A stretch of 64,000 nt of DNA from Mesorhizobium loti (GCF_002858745.1 NZ_PJRO01000008.1:307056-371055); one strand, 5' to 3'; shown: positions 1-8,841, counted from the first letter of the stretch. A program made the numbers and translations. The notes: a model not told the origin generated them from the sequence alone.

Positions 1-1171
1 TGAACTCCTTCCAGCCGCGCGTCGTCAGGTTGGCAATGTTCCTGATCCAGTTCGGATCGAGCTCGGAACCCTGATATTCCTTGAGGAACTCCTCGCGGCG
101 CACGCCGTAGCTTTCAGCGAGGCGAAGAAGCTTGCCCTCGTTCTGCACCAGACGCTTGTTGATGTCGTAGAGCTGCTCGACCAGCGCCTCGATGCGGGCC
201 TGGTTGAGCGACAGCGACTTCACCGCCGTGATCAGCTCGTCCTTCAGCTCCTTCAGGCGGCGGTCCTGGCTCGGCGAAAGCGTGCCGGCTGCGGCAAGAC
301 GGTTCTCGACCTGCTGGTCCTGCAGCTTGCGCAGTTTCTTGTAGGTGTCGGCGATGACGTCCAGCGTCTCCATCACCTGCGGGCGAAGCTCGGCTTCCAT
401 CGCCGCCAGCGACAAGCTCGCTTCGTCCTCGTCCTCTTCGTCTTCTTCCAGGCCGCGGGTATCGCCGCCGACATTGGTGATGTCGTCCTCGTCATCGCCA
501 CGACGACGCCCTGCCTTCGGCTCTTCTTTCGGCTTGGCGTCTTCATCGACGCGCTCGACGACCGGCGCCTGCTTGCCTTCGGGGCCGGCATAGGTGGCTT
601 CGAGATCGATGATCTCACGCAGCAAGATCTTGGCTTCGTTGAGCTCGTCGCGCCAGATGATGATGGCCTGGAACGTCAGCGGGCTTTCGCACAGGCCCGC
701 GATCATGGTCTCGCGGCCGGCCTCGATGCGCTTGGCGATGGCGATTTCGCCTTCGCGCGACAGCAACTCTACCGAACCCATCTCGCGCAGATACATGCGC
801 ACAGGGTCGTCGGTGCGGTCGGTCGGCTCTTTCTTGGCAACGGTCGCAACGGCCGTACCGGTCTGTTCGGCAAGCTCGTTTGCATCGTCTTCCGACGAAT
901 CGGCGCTCTCGCCTTCGGCGTCGTCGCTCTGCTCGTCGTCCTCGACGACGTTGATGCCCATATCGCTGAGCATCGCATTGATGTCTTCGATCCGGTCCGG
1001 GTCCGTCTCTTCCGACGGCAGCACCGCATTCAACTCGTCGAGCGTGACATAGCCGCGTTTCTTCGCGGCCTTGATCATCTTCTTGACAGCATCATCGGAA
1101 AGGTCGAGCAGCGGGCCGTCAGTCGTGCCCTCGCGTTCGGTTTCGACCTCTTCCTTTTCCTTAGTCGCCAT
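1..1171 (-). CDS. rpoD: RNA polymerase primary sigma factor RpoD (sigma-70), 3' end missing
   Basis: This is the housekeeping sigma factor that directs RNA polymerase to most promoters. The 390 visible residues start with MATKEKEEVETE and contain the region 1.1 segment (about 15-75). Region 1.2 follows, with DPVRMYLREMGSVELLSREG and IAIAKRIEAG near residues 120-150. A long acidic non-conserved insert comes next, and the fragment ends in the sequence leading into region 2. The gene runs off the window at base 1, so promoter-recognition regions 2-4 lie outside. The ATG at 1171 fits the family N-terminus. Upstream on the same strand lies dnaG, the usual dnaG-rpoD order of alphaproteobacteria, separated by a terminator-like hairpin. 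Confidence 0.96.
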   Translation of the reverse strand, partial: MATKEKEEVETEREGTTDGPLLDLSDDAVKKMIKAAKKRGYVTLDELNAVLPSEETDPDRIEDINAMLSDMGINVVEDDEQSDDAEGESADSSEDDANELAEQTGTAVATVAKKEPTDRTDDPVRMYLREMGSVELLSREGEIAIAKRIEAGRETMIAGLCESPLTFQAIIIWRDELNEAKILLREIIDLEATYAGPEGKQAPVVERVDEDAKPKEEPKAGRRRGDDEDDITNVGGDTRGLEEDEEDEDEASLSLAAMEAELRPQVMETLDVIADTYKKLRKLQDQQVENRLAAAGTLSPSQDRRLKELKDELITAVKSLSLNQARIEALVEQLYDINKRLVQNEGKLLRLAESYGVRREEFLKEYQGSELDPNWIRNIANLTTRGWKEF

Positions 1172-1470
1172 TCTAAGTCTTCTCCAGACGGCCATCCAAA
1201 GGGCCGCTTCGCTGCTGACAAATCAGTTGCGCTCGTTCACAAACGCTTCCGCCAAGCCAGTACCTGCTTCTCACTTAAGTCCAGATTAACCCTGATATCT
1301 GTGGCGGGTTTCCGTTCCCGTCCAGTGCATACATCGTCATTTAGCGCCGATGCCGGGCATGGGTTAACGTTTCGAATCGTCCTGATTCCGTCATTCTGCC
1401 AGAAGGTCAAGCGCCTCTCGCATGATTCGCCTTAAAAAAGCGAATCAATTAGGCGCGCCTGATTGATTGG
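1172..1470. other. rpoD upstream region
   Basis: About 300 bases separate dnaG from rpoD. The dnaG-proximal end holds the dnaG terminator (1432-1468). The rest presumably carries the rpoD promoter read on the minus strand. A CTTGAC hexamer on the minus strand near 1407-1412 could be a -35 element, but no convincing -10 was found 17 bases downstream. No credible gene was seen. Confidence 0.5.
1432..1468 (-). terminator. Intrinsic terminator downstream of dnaG
   Basis: Read on the minus strand, AATCAATCAGGCGC is followed directly by GCGCCTAATTGATT, a 14-base arm pair with one mismatch, and then CGC and six T. The position is only a few bases after the dnaG stop, as expected for a Rho-independent terminator. 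A second inverted repeat, TGATTCGC with GCGAATCA, overlaps its T tract at 1423-1447. Confidence 0.7.
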
Positions 1471-3402
1471 CTATGCCCTGCCCGCCCGGCCGGAGGATAC
1501 GCCAAACCCTTCGATCAATGCCTCTGTTGCCTGCACGTCGCGGAACTGCGTCTGGATCTCGACCAGATGCCGGTAATTCTCTTCTGTGGGATCACTGGCG
1601 AGCGCCGCTTCAGCCTGCTTCAGCTCCCTATGTAATGTGCGTTGGCTGCGGTGCAAGTGCAACACCTGGTTGAAGGCGTCGCGCGCATCGTCAATCGCCG
1701 CGCTTTCCAGGGCCGGCCATTGCCTGGTGCGCCGGATCAGTGCCACTGCACGCTCCCAGACTTCCCGGCAGCCAATGCGATCGATCACCTCGATGATGGT
1801 ATCGCGATCACTGGCCTGGTCGTGCGCGAGCGCATCGAGCAGTGCGCCATGCAGCCTGCGCAGGTCGCTGTTGGCAAGGTCGAGGAATTCGACATGCTCG
1901 AAATTCTCATCGATCAGTGCCGGGTGATTGACGAGCGCCACCATCACGGTCGCTTCACGCACCGACATCACATCGCCGGCGCGCTTCACCAGCGCCGAGC
2001 GGCCAAGGCTCTCGGTAATCGCATTGCGCCCGGCAGCGGCGGCTCCGCGCGACCATTGGCCGCCCTGCCGGCCGCCTTGGCCTCGTTCGCCCGGCCGCGA
2101 CGGGCGCGCGCTGCGTTGCGGTGCAAAGAAGCCCTGCACGCGCTCGCGCATCTCCTGTTGGTAGTGATAGCGGACACTTTCGTCACGGATGCGGCTGGTG
2201 ATCTCGCGCAGCGTCTTTTCGAGCTCAGCCCGACGCTCAGGCGTCTCGAACACGTTGCCGGCGGTTTCGCGCGTCCAGATCAGGTCCGCCAGTGGCCGCG
2301 CTTCGGCAAGCACGGTACGGAAGGCATCCGGCCCTTCGGCCTTGACCAGGTCGTCGGGGTCCTTGCCTTCAGGCAGCAGCGCAAAACGCGCGGTGCGCCC
2401 CGCCTGGATTGTCGGCAGGATAAGATCAGCCGCCCGCCAGGCGGCTTTGAGGCCGGCTCCATCGCCATCGAAGCACAAGACAGGTTCACCCGACATGCGC
2501 CAGAGCAATTCCATCTGGTTTTCGGTGAGCGCCGTGCCGAGCGGCGCCACCGCATTCTCGAAGCCCGCCTGTGCCAGCGCGATCACGTCCATATAACCTT
2601 CGACGGCGATCACCGTACCGCCGCGAGCCAATGCCTTGCGGGCACGCGCGAAATTGTAGAGCACGTTGCCCTTGTGAAAGAGCTCGGTCTCGGGAGAGTT
2701 GAGATATTTCGCCGACACGTCCGCCGACATGGCACGTCCGCCGAAGGCGATGATGCGCCCGCGCGAATCCGGGATCGGAAACATGATGCGGTCGCGGAAA
2801 CGATCGTAGGAAACCGGGATGTCATCGCCGAACACCACCAGCCCACAGGCTTCGATCTGCGCCTTCTCGATGCCTTTCGAGGCCAGGAATTCTTTCAGCG
2901 CGTTGCGGCTGTCCGGCGCGAAGCCCAGCCGGAACGACTGCTGCGTCGCCGGCGTCAGGCCGCGGTCGCGCAGGTAGGCACGCGCCTTGGCCCCTTCGGA
3001 TCCATGCAGCCGCTCCTGAAAGAAGGACGTCGCCATTTCCATGACGTCGGTCAGGCTGGCGCGCTGTTTTTCGCGCTGCTCCGCCTGTTCGTCGCGCGCC
3101 GGCATCGGCACGCCGGCCATATCGGCGATGCGCTCGACCGCTTCGGGGAAGCTCATGCCGTCCAATTCGGTGAGAAAGCGGAAATGGTCCCCCGAAACGC
3201 CGCAACCGAAACAGTGATAGCGCCCCTTCTTGTCCTCGCAATGAAAAGAGGGAGACTTCTCACCATGGAACGGGCAGCAGCCCCAATAATCACCGCGCGG
3301 GACGTTGGTCTTCTTCCTGTCCCACGCCACGCGCTGGCCGATCAGCGAGGAGATCGGCACGCGGTCGCGTATCTCGTCGAGGAAGGTTGGGGGAAAGCGC
3401 AT
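1471..3402 (-). CDS. dnaG: DNA primase DnaG
   Basis: DnaG makes RNA primers at the replication fork and binds DnaB helicase through its C-terminus. With the start at MRFPPTFLDEIRDRV it is 643 residues. The CHC2 zinc-binding domain has C43-x2-H46 and C64-x2-C67 (CPFHGEKSPSF and YHCFGCG). The catalytic core and Toprim segment follow (VEGYMDVIAL, then CFDGDGAG with the metal-binding acidic residues). A variable linker and a DnaB-binding C-terminal region complete the protein. The reading frame is open 17 codons further upstream, but the alignment-like N-terminus favours the ATG at 3402; MIAMRF at 3411 is an alternative. No strong ribosome site is visible. Confidence 0.96.
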   Translation of the reverse strand: MRFPPTFLDEIRDRVPISSLIGQRVAWDRKKTNVPRGDYWGCCPFHGEKSPSFHCEDKKGRYHCFGCGVSGDHFRFLTELDGMSFPEAVERIADMAGVPMPARDEQAEQREKQRASLTDVMEMATSFFQERLHGSEGAKARAYLRDRGLTPATQQSFRLGFAPDSRNALKEFLASKGIEKAQIEACGLVVFGDDIPVSYDRFRDRIMFPIPDSRGRIIAFGGRAMSADVSAKYLNSPETELFHKGNVLYNFARARKALARGGTVIAVEGYMDVIALAQAGFENAVAPLGTALTENQMELLWRMSGEPVLCFDGDGAGLKAAWRAADLILPTIQAGRTARFALLPEGKDPDDLVKAEGPDAFRTVLAEARPLADLIWTRETAGNVFETPERRAELEKTLREITSRIRDESVRYHYQQEMRERVQGFFAPQRSARPSRPGERGQGGRQGGQWSRGAAAAGRNAITESLGRSALVKRAGDVMSVREATVMVALVNHPALIDENFEHVEFLDLANSDLRRLHGALLDALAHDQASDRDTIIEVIDRIGCREVWERAVALIRRTRQWPALESAAIDDARDAFNQVLHLHRSQRTLHRELKQAEAALASDPTEENYRHLVEIQTQFRDVQATEALIEGFGVSSGRAGRA

Positions 3403-3483
3403 GGCGATCATATAAGCACGACCATCCGAACTGGCTATCGCAATCGCCGGCAATGCCCGGTTTTCACAGACCGCACCGGTACG

Positions 3484-3512
3484 AAAAAAGGCGGCCCAGT
3501 TTGGGCCGCCTT
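3484..3512 (-). terminator. Intrinsic terminator after the RcnB-like gene
   Basis: On the minus strand AAGGCGGCCCA, a short loop and TGGGCCGCCTT are followed by a run of T. It lies about 20 bases beyond the stop of the RcnB-like gene and upstream of dnaG, so it should isolate the two transcripts. Confidence 0.8.
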
Positions 3513-3531
3513 CGTTGAAAAGAGTTCCGGC

Positions 3532-3960
3532 TTAGCGCGCGGCAAGCACGCCAGCAATCAAACCACTCGCGATGCCGACGAGCAGATATTCGTCGCCAAC
3601 ACGAATCCACTGCTGGCCGGAGCCCGGGCGACGCAGACCGTAACGATGGTAGTCGCGGATGCCCTGGTGGCGTTTCCATTCGCGATAACGCTGGCCGGCT
3701 TTCCAGTGCGGCTCACGCACCACTTCCCTGCGCACGATCACGCGCTTTTCGACGCTGCGGCGTTCGTGGCGATTGTCATAGCGCCGATCGCCGTGACGCC
3801 GCTCTTCATAACGACGGTCCTTACGGACAGGTTCCTGCCACTGAACCGTGGTGACATTCGACTGCGGCACGCTGATCGACGCGACCGGCGCGGCAAAGCC
3901 TTGCAGGGTCGATGCCGCCAGCATCGAAACGGCCATGGCCGACAGAATAAGACGTTTCAT
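3532..3960 (-). CDS. RcnB-family periplasmic protein
   Basis: The product is 142 residues. It has a Sec signal peptide (MKRLILSAMAVSMLAAS, probable cleavage after GFA near residue 24), then a very basic, Arg/His/Tyr-rich middle. The C-terminal domain has the pattern of the RcnB/YohN family: WKAGQRYREWKR, then YHRYGLRRPGSGQQWIRVG, then a hydrophobic end (GIASGLIAGVL). RcnB of E. coli is a periplasmic factor in nickel/cobalt homeostasis; many alphaproteobacterial members are uncharacterised, so a metal role is inference only. The ATG at 3960 is preceded by GAGGAG, which decides the start over an open frame reaching further upstream. It has its own terminator. Confidence 0.8.
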   Translation of the reverse strand: MKRLILSAMAVSMLAASTLQGFAAPVASISVPQSNVTTVQWQEPVRKDRRYEERRHGDRRYDNRHERRSVEKRVIVRREVVREPHWKAGQRYREWKRHQGIRDYHRYGLRRPGSGQQWIRVGDEYLLVGIASGLIAGVLAAR

Positions 3961-4410
3961 GGGTGTGACTCCTCGTTTGTACACACGATGGAAATAGAGT
4001 TCACAACATGAACCAAAACTGAATACCAGCATTACAATTTCGTAATGAACATAGGCTGTTAGAGATCTTTTCGTACCTTAACCAGGTTCCACCTTCATCT
4101 CTTTCACTCCGGCGCGATGCTGCCATTTGCAACGCGATAGCCAGCTTGTGCGTTTCATGTTGGATGATGGCGTCGCATGTTCCGTCATGTCCAAATCCGA
4201 CACTGGCCGCCGCTTGTCGGAACATGGCTGAGCCAACAGCAATTTATTATCCGGCTAATGTAAGAATCGGCTGTTTTGCGCTATATATGAACCTATGAAT
4301 CGCGCTATTTCAGATCGGGCCGGCGCCAGTTTGCTGCCACCGGCCTCACCCCTATTCGCAAATCACCGCGGATTGCGGTCTTCTGTGCGCTACACGCCGA
4401 GGATGCATTC
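3961..4410. other. Intergenic region between divergent RcnB-like and Na/Pi genes
   Basis: This 450-base stretch holds the divergent promoters of the two flanking genes. Two inverted repeats are visible. CATTAC-6-GTAATG lies at 4030-4047, close to the RcnB-like gene. CATGTTCCG (4176-4184) pairs with CGGAACATG (4218-4226). Either could be an operator. The short open frames here lack a ribosome site and look non-coding. Confidence 0.45.
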
Positions 4411-6072
4411 ATGAGTGGCTCGGTGGTCCTTCTGCATCTGGCCGGCGCGGTGGCGCTGATGCTGTTTGCCACCCGTATGGTGAAGACCGGCGTCGAGCGC
4501 GCTTATGGCGACGTGCTGCGGCTGAAGCTACGCGGCACCATGAAGAACCCGCTGCTGGCGGTGCTGGCAGGGACCGCACTGGCGATCGCACTGCAGAGTT
4601 CCACTGCCGTCACCCTCCTGGTCGGCTCCTTCGCAGGCGCCGGCATTGTTTCGGGCATGGCCGGGCAGCTGGCCGTCCGTGGCGCCGAGATCGGCTCGGC
4701 GCTGGTCGTCAAGCTGCTCACTTTCGACCTGACGCTGATCGTGCCGATTTGCCTGATCACCGGCACGATCATGTTCATGGCCACCGAGCGGCGCGACTGG
4801 CGCCAGATCGGCCGCATCCTGATCGGTGTCGGCCTTCTGCTCTTGTCGCTGGAGATGATCGGCCAGGCCTCCGAGCCGCTGCGCGAAAGCCAGTTGCTGC
4901 CTGTCATCATCGACTATTTCAAGGGCGATCCTGTCACGGCCTACATCATGGCAGCGGTCGCCACCTGGCTGTTCCAGTCGAGTATCGCCGCTGTGCTGCT
5001 GATGACCACGCTGGCCGGACGTGGTTTCATCCCGCCGGAGCTCGGCATCGTGCTGGTGCTGGGCGTCAATCTTGGTTCTTCGATCATCGCGCCGCTGCTC
5101 ACCCGCAACGCCGAACCTGCCGTACGGGTCGTGCCCGTCGGCAACCTTCTGATGCGCGGTCTCGGCTCGCTGGTCATGCTGACACTGTTCCTCGCCATCA
5201 AGCCGCCGGTGGCCTTCCTTGGCAGCACTGGACCGGACCAGATCGTCAATGCGCATATCCTGTTCAACGTCATTATCCTGCTCGCCGGACTGCCGCTGGC
5301 CGGCCTTGTCTACAGTGCCTCCAAGAAGATCGTCGCGCTGGGCGCAAAGGATGCTCCGGCCGATGCCTTCCAGGTGACGGAGCTGTCGGCGCTAAACGAG
5401 GCAGCGCTCAACGTACCGTCACAGGCGCTCGGCAATGCCACGCGCGAAGTCGTGCGCGTCTGCGAAACCGTCGAGATCATGCTGAAACGTGTCATCGACC
5501 TTTACGAACAGGCCGACGAGGACAAGATCAAGGCACTTGCGGCACTCGATGACCGGGTCGATCAGAAACATGCCGCCATCAAGCTCTATCTCGCCAAGGT
5601 CACCAAGAATTCGCTGACCGAAGACGAAGCACTGCGCTGCCAGGAACTGATCGGCGCCTGCGTCAAGCTCGAACAGGTCGGCGACATCATCGTGCGCAAT
5701 ATGCTGCCGCTGGTGCGCAAGAAGATGGAGCGCGGGCTGGAATTCACGCCCGAGGGCTGGCGCGAACTCACCGCCTTCCACGCGTCCGTGCTCGCCAACG
5801 CAAGACTTGCCTTTAATGTTCTGGTTTCCAGCGATGCCGAAACCGCGCGCCAGATCGTCGAAGAAAAGGACCGGCTGCGCGATCACGAGAAGCAGACCAG
5901 CCAGGCGCATTTCCTGCGCCTGCGCGACGGCACGCCCAACTCGATCGAGACCAGCACCATCCATCTCGACACCATCCGTGACCTGAAGCAGATCAACTCG
6001 CTGCTCGCCTCCATCGCCTATCCGGTGCTGGAAAAGCGCGGGCTGCTCAGCGGTTCGCGGCTCAGAGCATGA
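4411..6072 (+). CDS. Na/Pi cotransporter family protein with C-terminal PhoU-like domain
   Basis: This is a 553-residue membrane protein of the NptA/YjbB type, which moves inorganic phosphate with sodium. The two inverted-topology repeats carry the diagnostic QSS motifs: Q62-S-S-T-A and Q190-S-S-I-A. About nine hydrophobic segments span residues 5-310. From about 340 to 540 the protein is a soluble helical PhoU-like domain, typical of bacterial members. A GAGGA ribosome site precedes the ATG. The last codons and stop (CTC AGA GCA TGA) read directly into repeat C, so the C-terminus Leu-Arg-Ala-stop is partly formed by the repeat. Confidence 0.9.
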   Translation: MSGSVVLLHLAGAVALMLFATRMVKTGVERAYGDVLRLKLRGTMKNPLLAVLAGTALAIALQSSTAVTLLVGSFAGAGIVSGMAGQLAVRGAEIGSALVVKLLTFDLTLIVPICLITGTIMFMATERRDWRQIGRILIGVGLLLLSLEMIGQASEPLRESQLLPVIIDYFKGDPVTAYIMAAVATWLFQSSIAAVLLMTTLAGRGFIPPELGIVLVLGVNLGSSIIAPLLTRNAEPAVRVVPVGNLLMRGLGSLVMLTLFLAIKPPVAFLGSTGPDQIVNAHILFNVIILLAGLPLAGLVYSASKKIVALGAKDAPADAFQVTELSALNEAALNVPSQALGNATREVVRVCETVEIMLKRVIDLYEQADEDKIKALAALDDRVDQKHAAIKLYLAKVTKNSLTEDEALRCQELIGACVKLEQVGDIIVRNMLPLVRKKMERGLEFTPEGWRELTAFHASVLANARLAFNVLVSSDAETARQIVEEKDRLRDHEKQTSQAHFLRLRDGTPNSIETSTIHLDTIRDLKQINSLLASIAYPVLEKRGLLSGSRLRA

Positions 6073-6132
6073 TCACGAACGGAAGGTCAGCGAAGCAAAA
6101 GTCGTAGACTTTTCGGACAAAGATCATGCGTC
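6066..6132 (+). repeat. Intergenic palindromic repeat C, copy 1
   Basis: The element starts GAGCATGATCACGAACGG and ends near AAAGATCATGCG, so its ends are complementary (GCATGATC / GATCATGC). A copy in the opposite orientation lies at 43413-43467. The two share a run of 21 bases beginning GAAGGTCAGCGAAGC. It overlaps the end of the Na/Pi gene. Confidence 0.75.
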
Positions 6133-6249
6133 AAGACAGAGGCGAGCTGACGGCTGGGATGGCTATCCAGAAAAACTAAACCCTGGTCCACGATTTCTGG
6201 ATTGCCTGAAAGGGCTGATCGTGGTCAGAGGCCATTTCATTAGAGCCCC

Positions 6250-6269
6250 GCGCGTCCTCTCGGACGCGC
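6250..6269 (+). promoter_or_regulatory. Hairpin just upstream of the MFS gene
   Basis: GCGCGTCC (6250-6257), a TCTC loop and GGACGCGC (6262-6269) form a perfect 8-bp stem ending 11 bases before the ATG, next to the AAGGA ribosome site. It could modulate translation initiation. No function is known. Confidence 0.4.
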
Positions 6270-6280
6270 AAAGGACTGCC

Positions 6281-7468
6281 ATGCCGCTTCCGCTGATTGC
6301 CCTTTTCCTTGCCGCTTTCGCCTTCGGCACGACAGAATTCGTCATAGCCGGCGTACTGCCGCAAGTGGCCGAAGGTTTGAATGTCTCGGTGCCGAGCGCC
6401 GGCTACCTCGTTTCCGGCTATGCGCTCGGCATTGCCATCGGCGGACCGCTGCTGACACTCGCCACCTCAACGGTCTCGCGCAAGACGCTGCTGCTTGCAC
6501 TCGCCGTTGCTTTCACCATCGGCCAGGTCGCCTGCGCCGTAGCGCCTGACTTCCTTTCAATGCTGGTGCTGCGCGTGACGGTCGCCGTCGCGCACGGCGC
6601 GTATTTCGGGGTGGCCATGGTGGTTGCCGTCAACCTGGTACGCCCCGACCAACGCGGCATGGCGATCGCACTTGTCCTGTCTGGCCTCACCGTTTCCAAC
6701 ATCATCGGCGTGCCGGTTGGCACCGCGATCGGCAATCTCTGGGGTTGGCGCGCGACCTTCTGGGTGATGAGCCTGTTGGGGATCGTCTCGCTGTTGGCGA
6801 TGGCGTTGCTTGTTCCCCGCGCCACCGGCGCATCCACGAGGCCAGCTGGGCTGGCGCACGAGGTGCGCGCGCTCGGCCGCCAGCAGGTGTGGACCTCGCT
6901 AATCCTCATGCTGATGCTGATGATGGGCCAGATGACGCTTTACACCTACATCACCCCCTTCCTCGAGGAAGTCACCGGCCTGACCAAGGCACAGGTGCCG
7001 TGGGTGCTGCTGCTCAACGGTGTTGGCGCTACAATAGGCGTGTTCGTCGGCGGGCGATTGGCAGACTGGAAGTTGATGCCTTCGCTCATCACCATGTTCG
7101 CGCTGCAGGCGGTCATGCTGACAATCATCTATTTGGTCAGCCCCCACCCGTTGCCGATGGTCGTTGCGATCACGCTTTGGGGCGCCCTCAACTTCTCCAT
7201 CGGCGCGCCGATCCAGGCCCGTATCCTGTCCTGGACCGCAGATGCCTCAAATCTCGCCTCGTCGCTGATCCCGTCAGGCTTCAACATCGGCATTGCGCTC
7301 GCCTCTTCTGCCGGCGCTGTTGTCCTCAGCGCCGGCTACGGCTATCGCATCCTGCCGGTGCTCGGTATCGTCGCCATGGTCGTGGCTTTTGCAGTCGCGG
7401 TCGTCTCGTATGCCGCCGAGCGCCGCAGCGGTCTGCGGCCGCCCCTGCCGGCGAGTGCCGCAGAATAA
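6281..7468 (+). CDS. MFS transporter, DHA1 (AraJ/SotB-like) family
   Basis: This is a 395-residue, 12-helix efflux-type permease. The N-terminus FGTTEFVIAGVLPQVAEGL and the following GYLVSGYALGIAIGGPLL are typical of AraJ/YdhP-like DHA1 sugar or drug exporters, and VLSGLTVSNIIGVPVGTAIG is the motif C-like segment of TM5. The ATG at 6281 is chosen because it has AAGGA eight bases upstream and starts the first helix directly; the frame is open for 20 more codons upstream. The substrate is unknown. A hairpin covers the region next to the ribosome site. Confidence 0.88.
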   Translation: MPLPLIALFLAAFAFGTTEFVIAGVLPQVAEGLNVSVPSAGYLVSGYALGIAIGGPLLTLATSTVSRKTLLLALAVAFTIGQVACAVAPDFLSMLVLRVTVAVAHGAYFGVAMVVAVNLVRPDQRGMAIALVLSGLTVSNIIGVPVGTAIGNLWGWRATFWVMSLLGIVSLLAMALLVPRATGASTRPAGLAHEVRALGRQQVWTSLILMLMLMMGQMTLYTYITPFLEEVTGLTKAQVPWVLLLNGVGATIGVFVGGRLADWKLMPSLITMFALQAVMLTIIYLVSPHPLPMVVAITLWGALNFSIGAPIQARILSWTADASNLASSLIPSGFNIGIALASSAGAVVLSAGYGYRILPVLGIVAMVVAFAVAVVSYAAERRSGLRPPLPASAAE

Positions 7469-7486
7469 TCTCGAAAAAAGGCTGGG

Positions 7487-8161
7487 CTACCAGAGATACG
7501 GGACCAGCCGATAACGCACGCGGCCGCTGTAGTCGCCATAGTCAACGAACTGGCGCCGCAGCGCCTTTTCCTCGTTCACGGAACGCCATGCCAGGGCGAT
7601 GCTGAGCATGAGCGATCCCCACAGACCGGCCCAGGAGCCGAGCAGCAGCGGCATGCCGAAAAAAAGCAGCAGCGCGCTCGAATACATGGGATGGCGCACC
7701 AGCGCATAAGGCCCGGTGTCGATCACTGTCTGGCCTTCCTGGATCTTGACCACAGGGGCGGCAAAAGTGTTCTCGTTGAAGGTCCAGAAGCAACCCGCAT
7801 AATTGGCGAGGACCAGAAGCCCGCCCGTGACCTGCAGCCAGAATGGCATGGCCGTGAAGTTCGAACGAGCAGCATCCCATGGCATGAAGGCGAACCACGC
7901 ACAGAAGGCGAGAATAAACAGCGACAGCCAGATCTTGTCCCAGCCCTCCTGATCCTTCTGGATCGGCGGGCTCATCCGTTCGCGCAGCAATTGCGGGCTA
8001 CGGCGTGACAGCCACGCTATCATCGCAACCCCGCCACCGATAAACAGGATGATCATTGCCCAGCCAGCCGGATAGGCGAGTGTTCCCGCGGCAAGGAACG
8101 TGACCACCGCCATGAAAAACATCCAGATGATCAACTGCAGATAATAGCGGATCATGGCCAT
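7487..8161 (-). CDS. Isoprenylcysteine O-methyltransferase (ICMT/PEMT) family membrane protein
   Basis: This 224-residue protein has five or six predicted membrane helices. The family C-terminal motif is present: VIDTGPYALVRHPMYSSALLLFFG, with RHPMY binding the methyl donor, followed by NEEKALRRQF--Y--Y. Bacterial ICMT-like proteins methylate small molecules or lipids of unknown identity. Starts at 8161 or 8155 (MAMIRYY or MIRYY) are equally possible. It diverges from the GbsR-like regulator gene, which makes it a plausible target. It is convergent with the MFS gene, with only 18 bases between the stops. Confidence 0.82.
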   Translation of the reverse strand: MAMIRYYLQLIIWMFFMAVVTFLAAGTLAYPAGWAMIILFIGGGVAMIAWLSRRSPQLLRERMSPPIQKDQEGWDKIWLSLFILAFCAWFAFMPWDAARSNFTAMPFWLQVTGGLLVLANYAGCFWTFNENTFAAPVVKIQEGQTVIDTGPYALVRHPMYSSALLLFFGMPLLLGSWAGLWGSLMLSIALAWRSVNEEKALRRQFVDYGDYSGRVRYRLVPYLW

Positions 8162-8215
8162 CTCGCTTTGACTTGGGGGGCCGCCGCCTCATCGGGCGGC
8201 AGCCGGATTGCCGCA

Positions 8216-8231
8216 AACCGGTTGAACCGGT
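8216..8231. promoter_or_regulatory. Paired ACCGGT sites in a divergent promoter
   Basis: AACCGGTTGAACCGGT contains two copies of the self-complementary hexamer ACCGGT nine bases apart, between the ICMT and GbsR-like genes. This is a candidate protein-binding site, with no direct evidence of use. Confidence 0.35.
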
Positions 8232-8253
8232 ATAAATTTCCAGCAAATCATGT

Positions 8254-8275
8254 ATATTCGGAAAATATCGAATAT
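8254..8275. promoter_or_regulatory. Candidate operator overlapping the GbsR-like start codon
   Basis: ATATTCG (8254-8260) and CGAATAT (8269-8275) form a perfect 7-bp inverted repeat with an 8-base spacer. It reaches the ATG at 8274. Position and symmetry suit an autoregulatory site for a dimeric MarR/GbsR protein. Confidence 0.5.
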
Positions 8276-8729
8276 GTCAATTATAGAAGAGCAGCAGCAG
8301 CATTTCATTGACGACATCGCCCGGCTTTTCGTGCCCTGGGGGGTGCCGCTGACAGCCGCCCGCCTCTACGGCTATCTGATGCTGATGCCGGATGCCGTCG
8401 ATCTCGACCGCATTTCGGATGATCTCGAAATCAGCAAGAGCAGTGCCAGCGTCGCCGCGCGCCTGCTCGAACAATACACACTCGCCCGCCGCCGTAGCAT
8501 CCGCGGCACCAAGCGCATTCTCTACGAGGTTTCCGAGAACTATGAGGAAATGCTAGGCCAGCAGAACCGGTTGCTCGAGGCGCTGGCCAATCAGCTTCTC
8601 AAGGGCGCGGAGACAAGCCGCTCGGAAAAGATCCAGCAACGTCTGCGCGACATGGCAGAGGTCAACTTCGCCGCACGCGACGCAATGAACGAAATGCTGC
8701 GCGGCTTGGGCGCCAAACGCAGCGGCTAA
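8274..8729 (+). CDS. GbsR/MarR-family transcriptional regulator
   Basis: The protein is 151 residues. A winged-helix domain covers about 10-90: LTAARLYGYLMLMPDAVDL, then ISDDLEISKSSASVAARLL as the recognition helix, then GTKRILYEVSE as the wing. A helical C-terminal region follows. This arrangement matches GbsR-type regulators, which are MarR relatives that often control a neighbouring divergent gene. An ATG eight codons upstream (8250) is an alternative start, but it would place the 7-bp inverted repeat inside the coding region; neither start has a good ribosome site. The divergent ICMT gene is the likely target (inference). Confidence 0.82.
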   Translation: MSIIEEQQQHFIDDIARLFVPWGVPLTAARLYGYLMLMPDAVDLDRISDDLEISKSSASVAARLLEQYTLARRRSIRGTKRILYEVSENYEEMLGQQNRLLEALANQLLKGAETSRSEKIQQRLRDMAEVNFAARDAMNEMLRGLGAKRSG

Positions 8730-8747
8730 CGGCTTGAAGCGCGCCTT

Positions 8748-8841
8748 AGAGCAATCCCAGGAAAAGTGCATAGCAATTTTCCGTCCGGAATTGCGTAAAA
8801 TAAAAAGCTAGAGCGTTTCCGTAAAAAACGGAAACGCTCTA
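8748..8841 (+). repeat. Composite palindromic repeat A+B, copy 1
   Basis: Module A runs from AGAGCAATCCCAGGAAAAG to GTCCGGAATTGCG, and its ends pair GCAATYCC/GGAATTGC. Module B is AGAGCGTTTCCG, six intervening bases and CGGAAACGCTCT. The TAG stop of the convergent TRAP large permease gene (8839-8841) lies inside the last bases of module B. Confidence 0.85.

Noticed and set aside
1642..4011. 789-codon plus-strand open frame over dnaG and the RcnB-like gene
   Set aside because: It crosses two well-supported minus-strand genes and a terminator, and its composition is His/Arg/Ala-rich shadow sequence.
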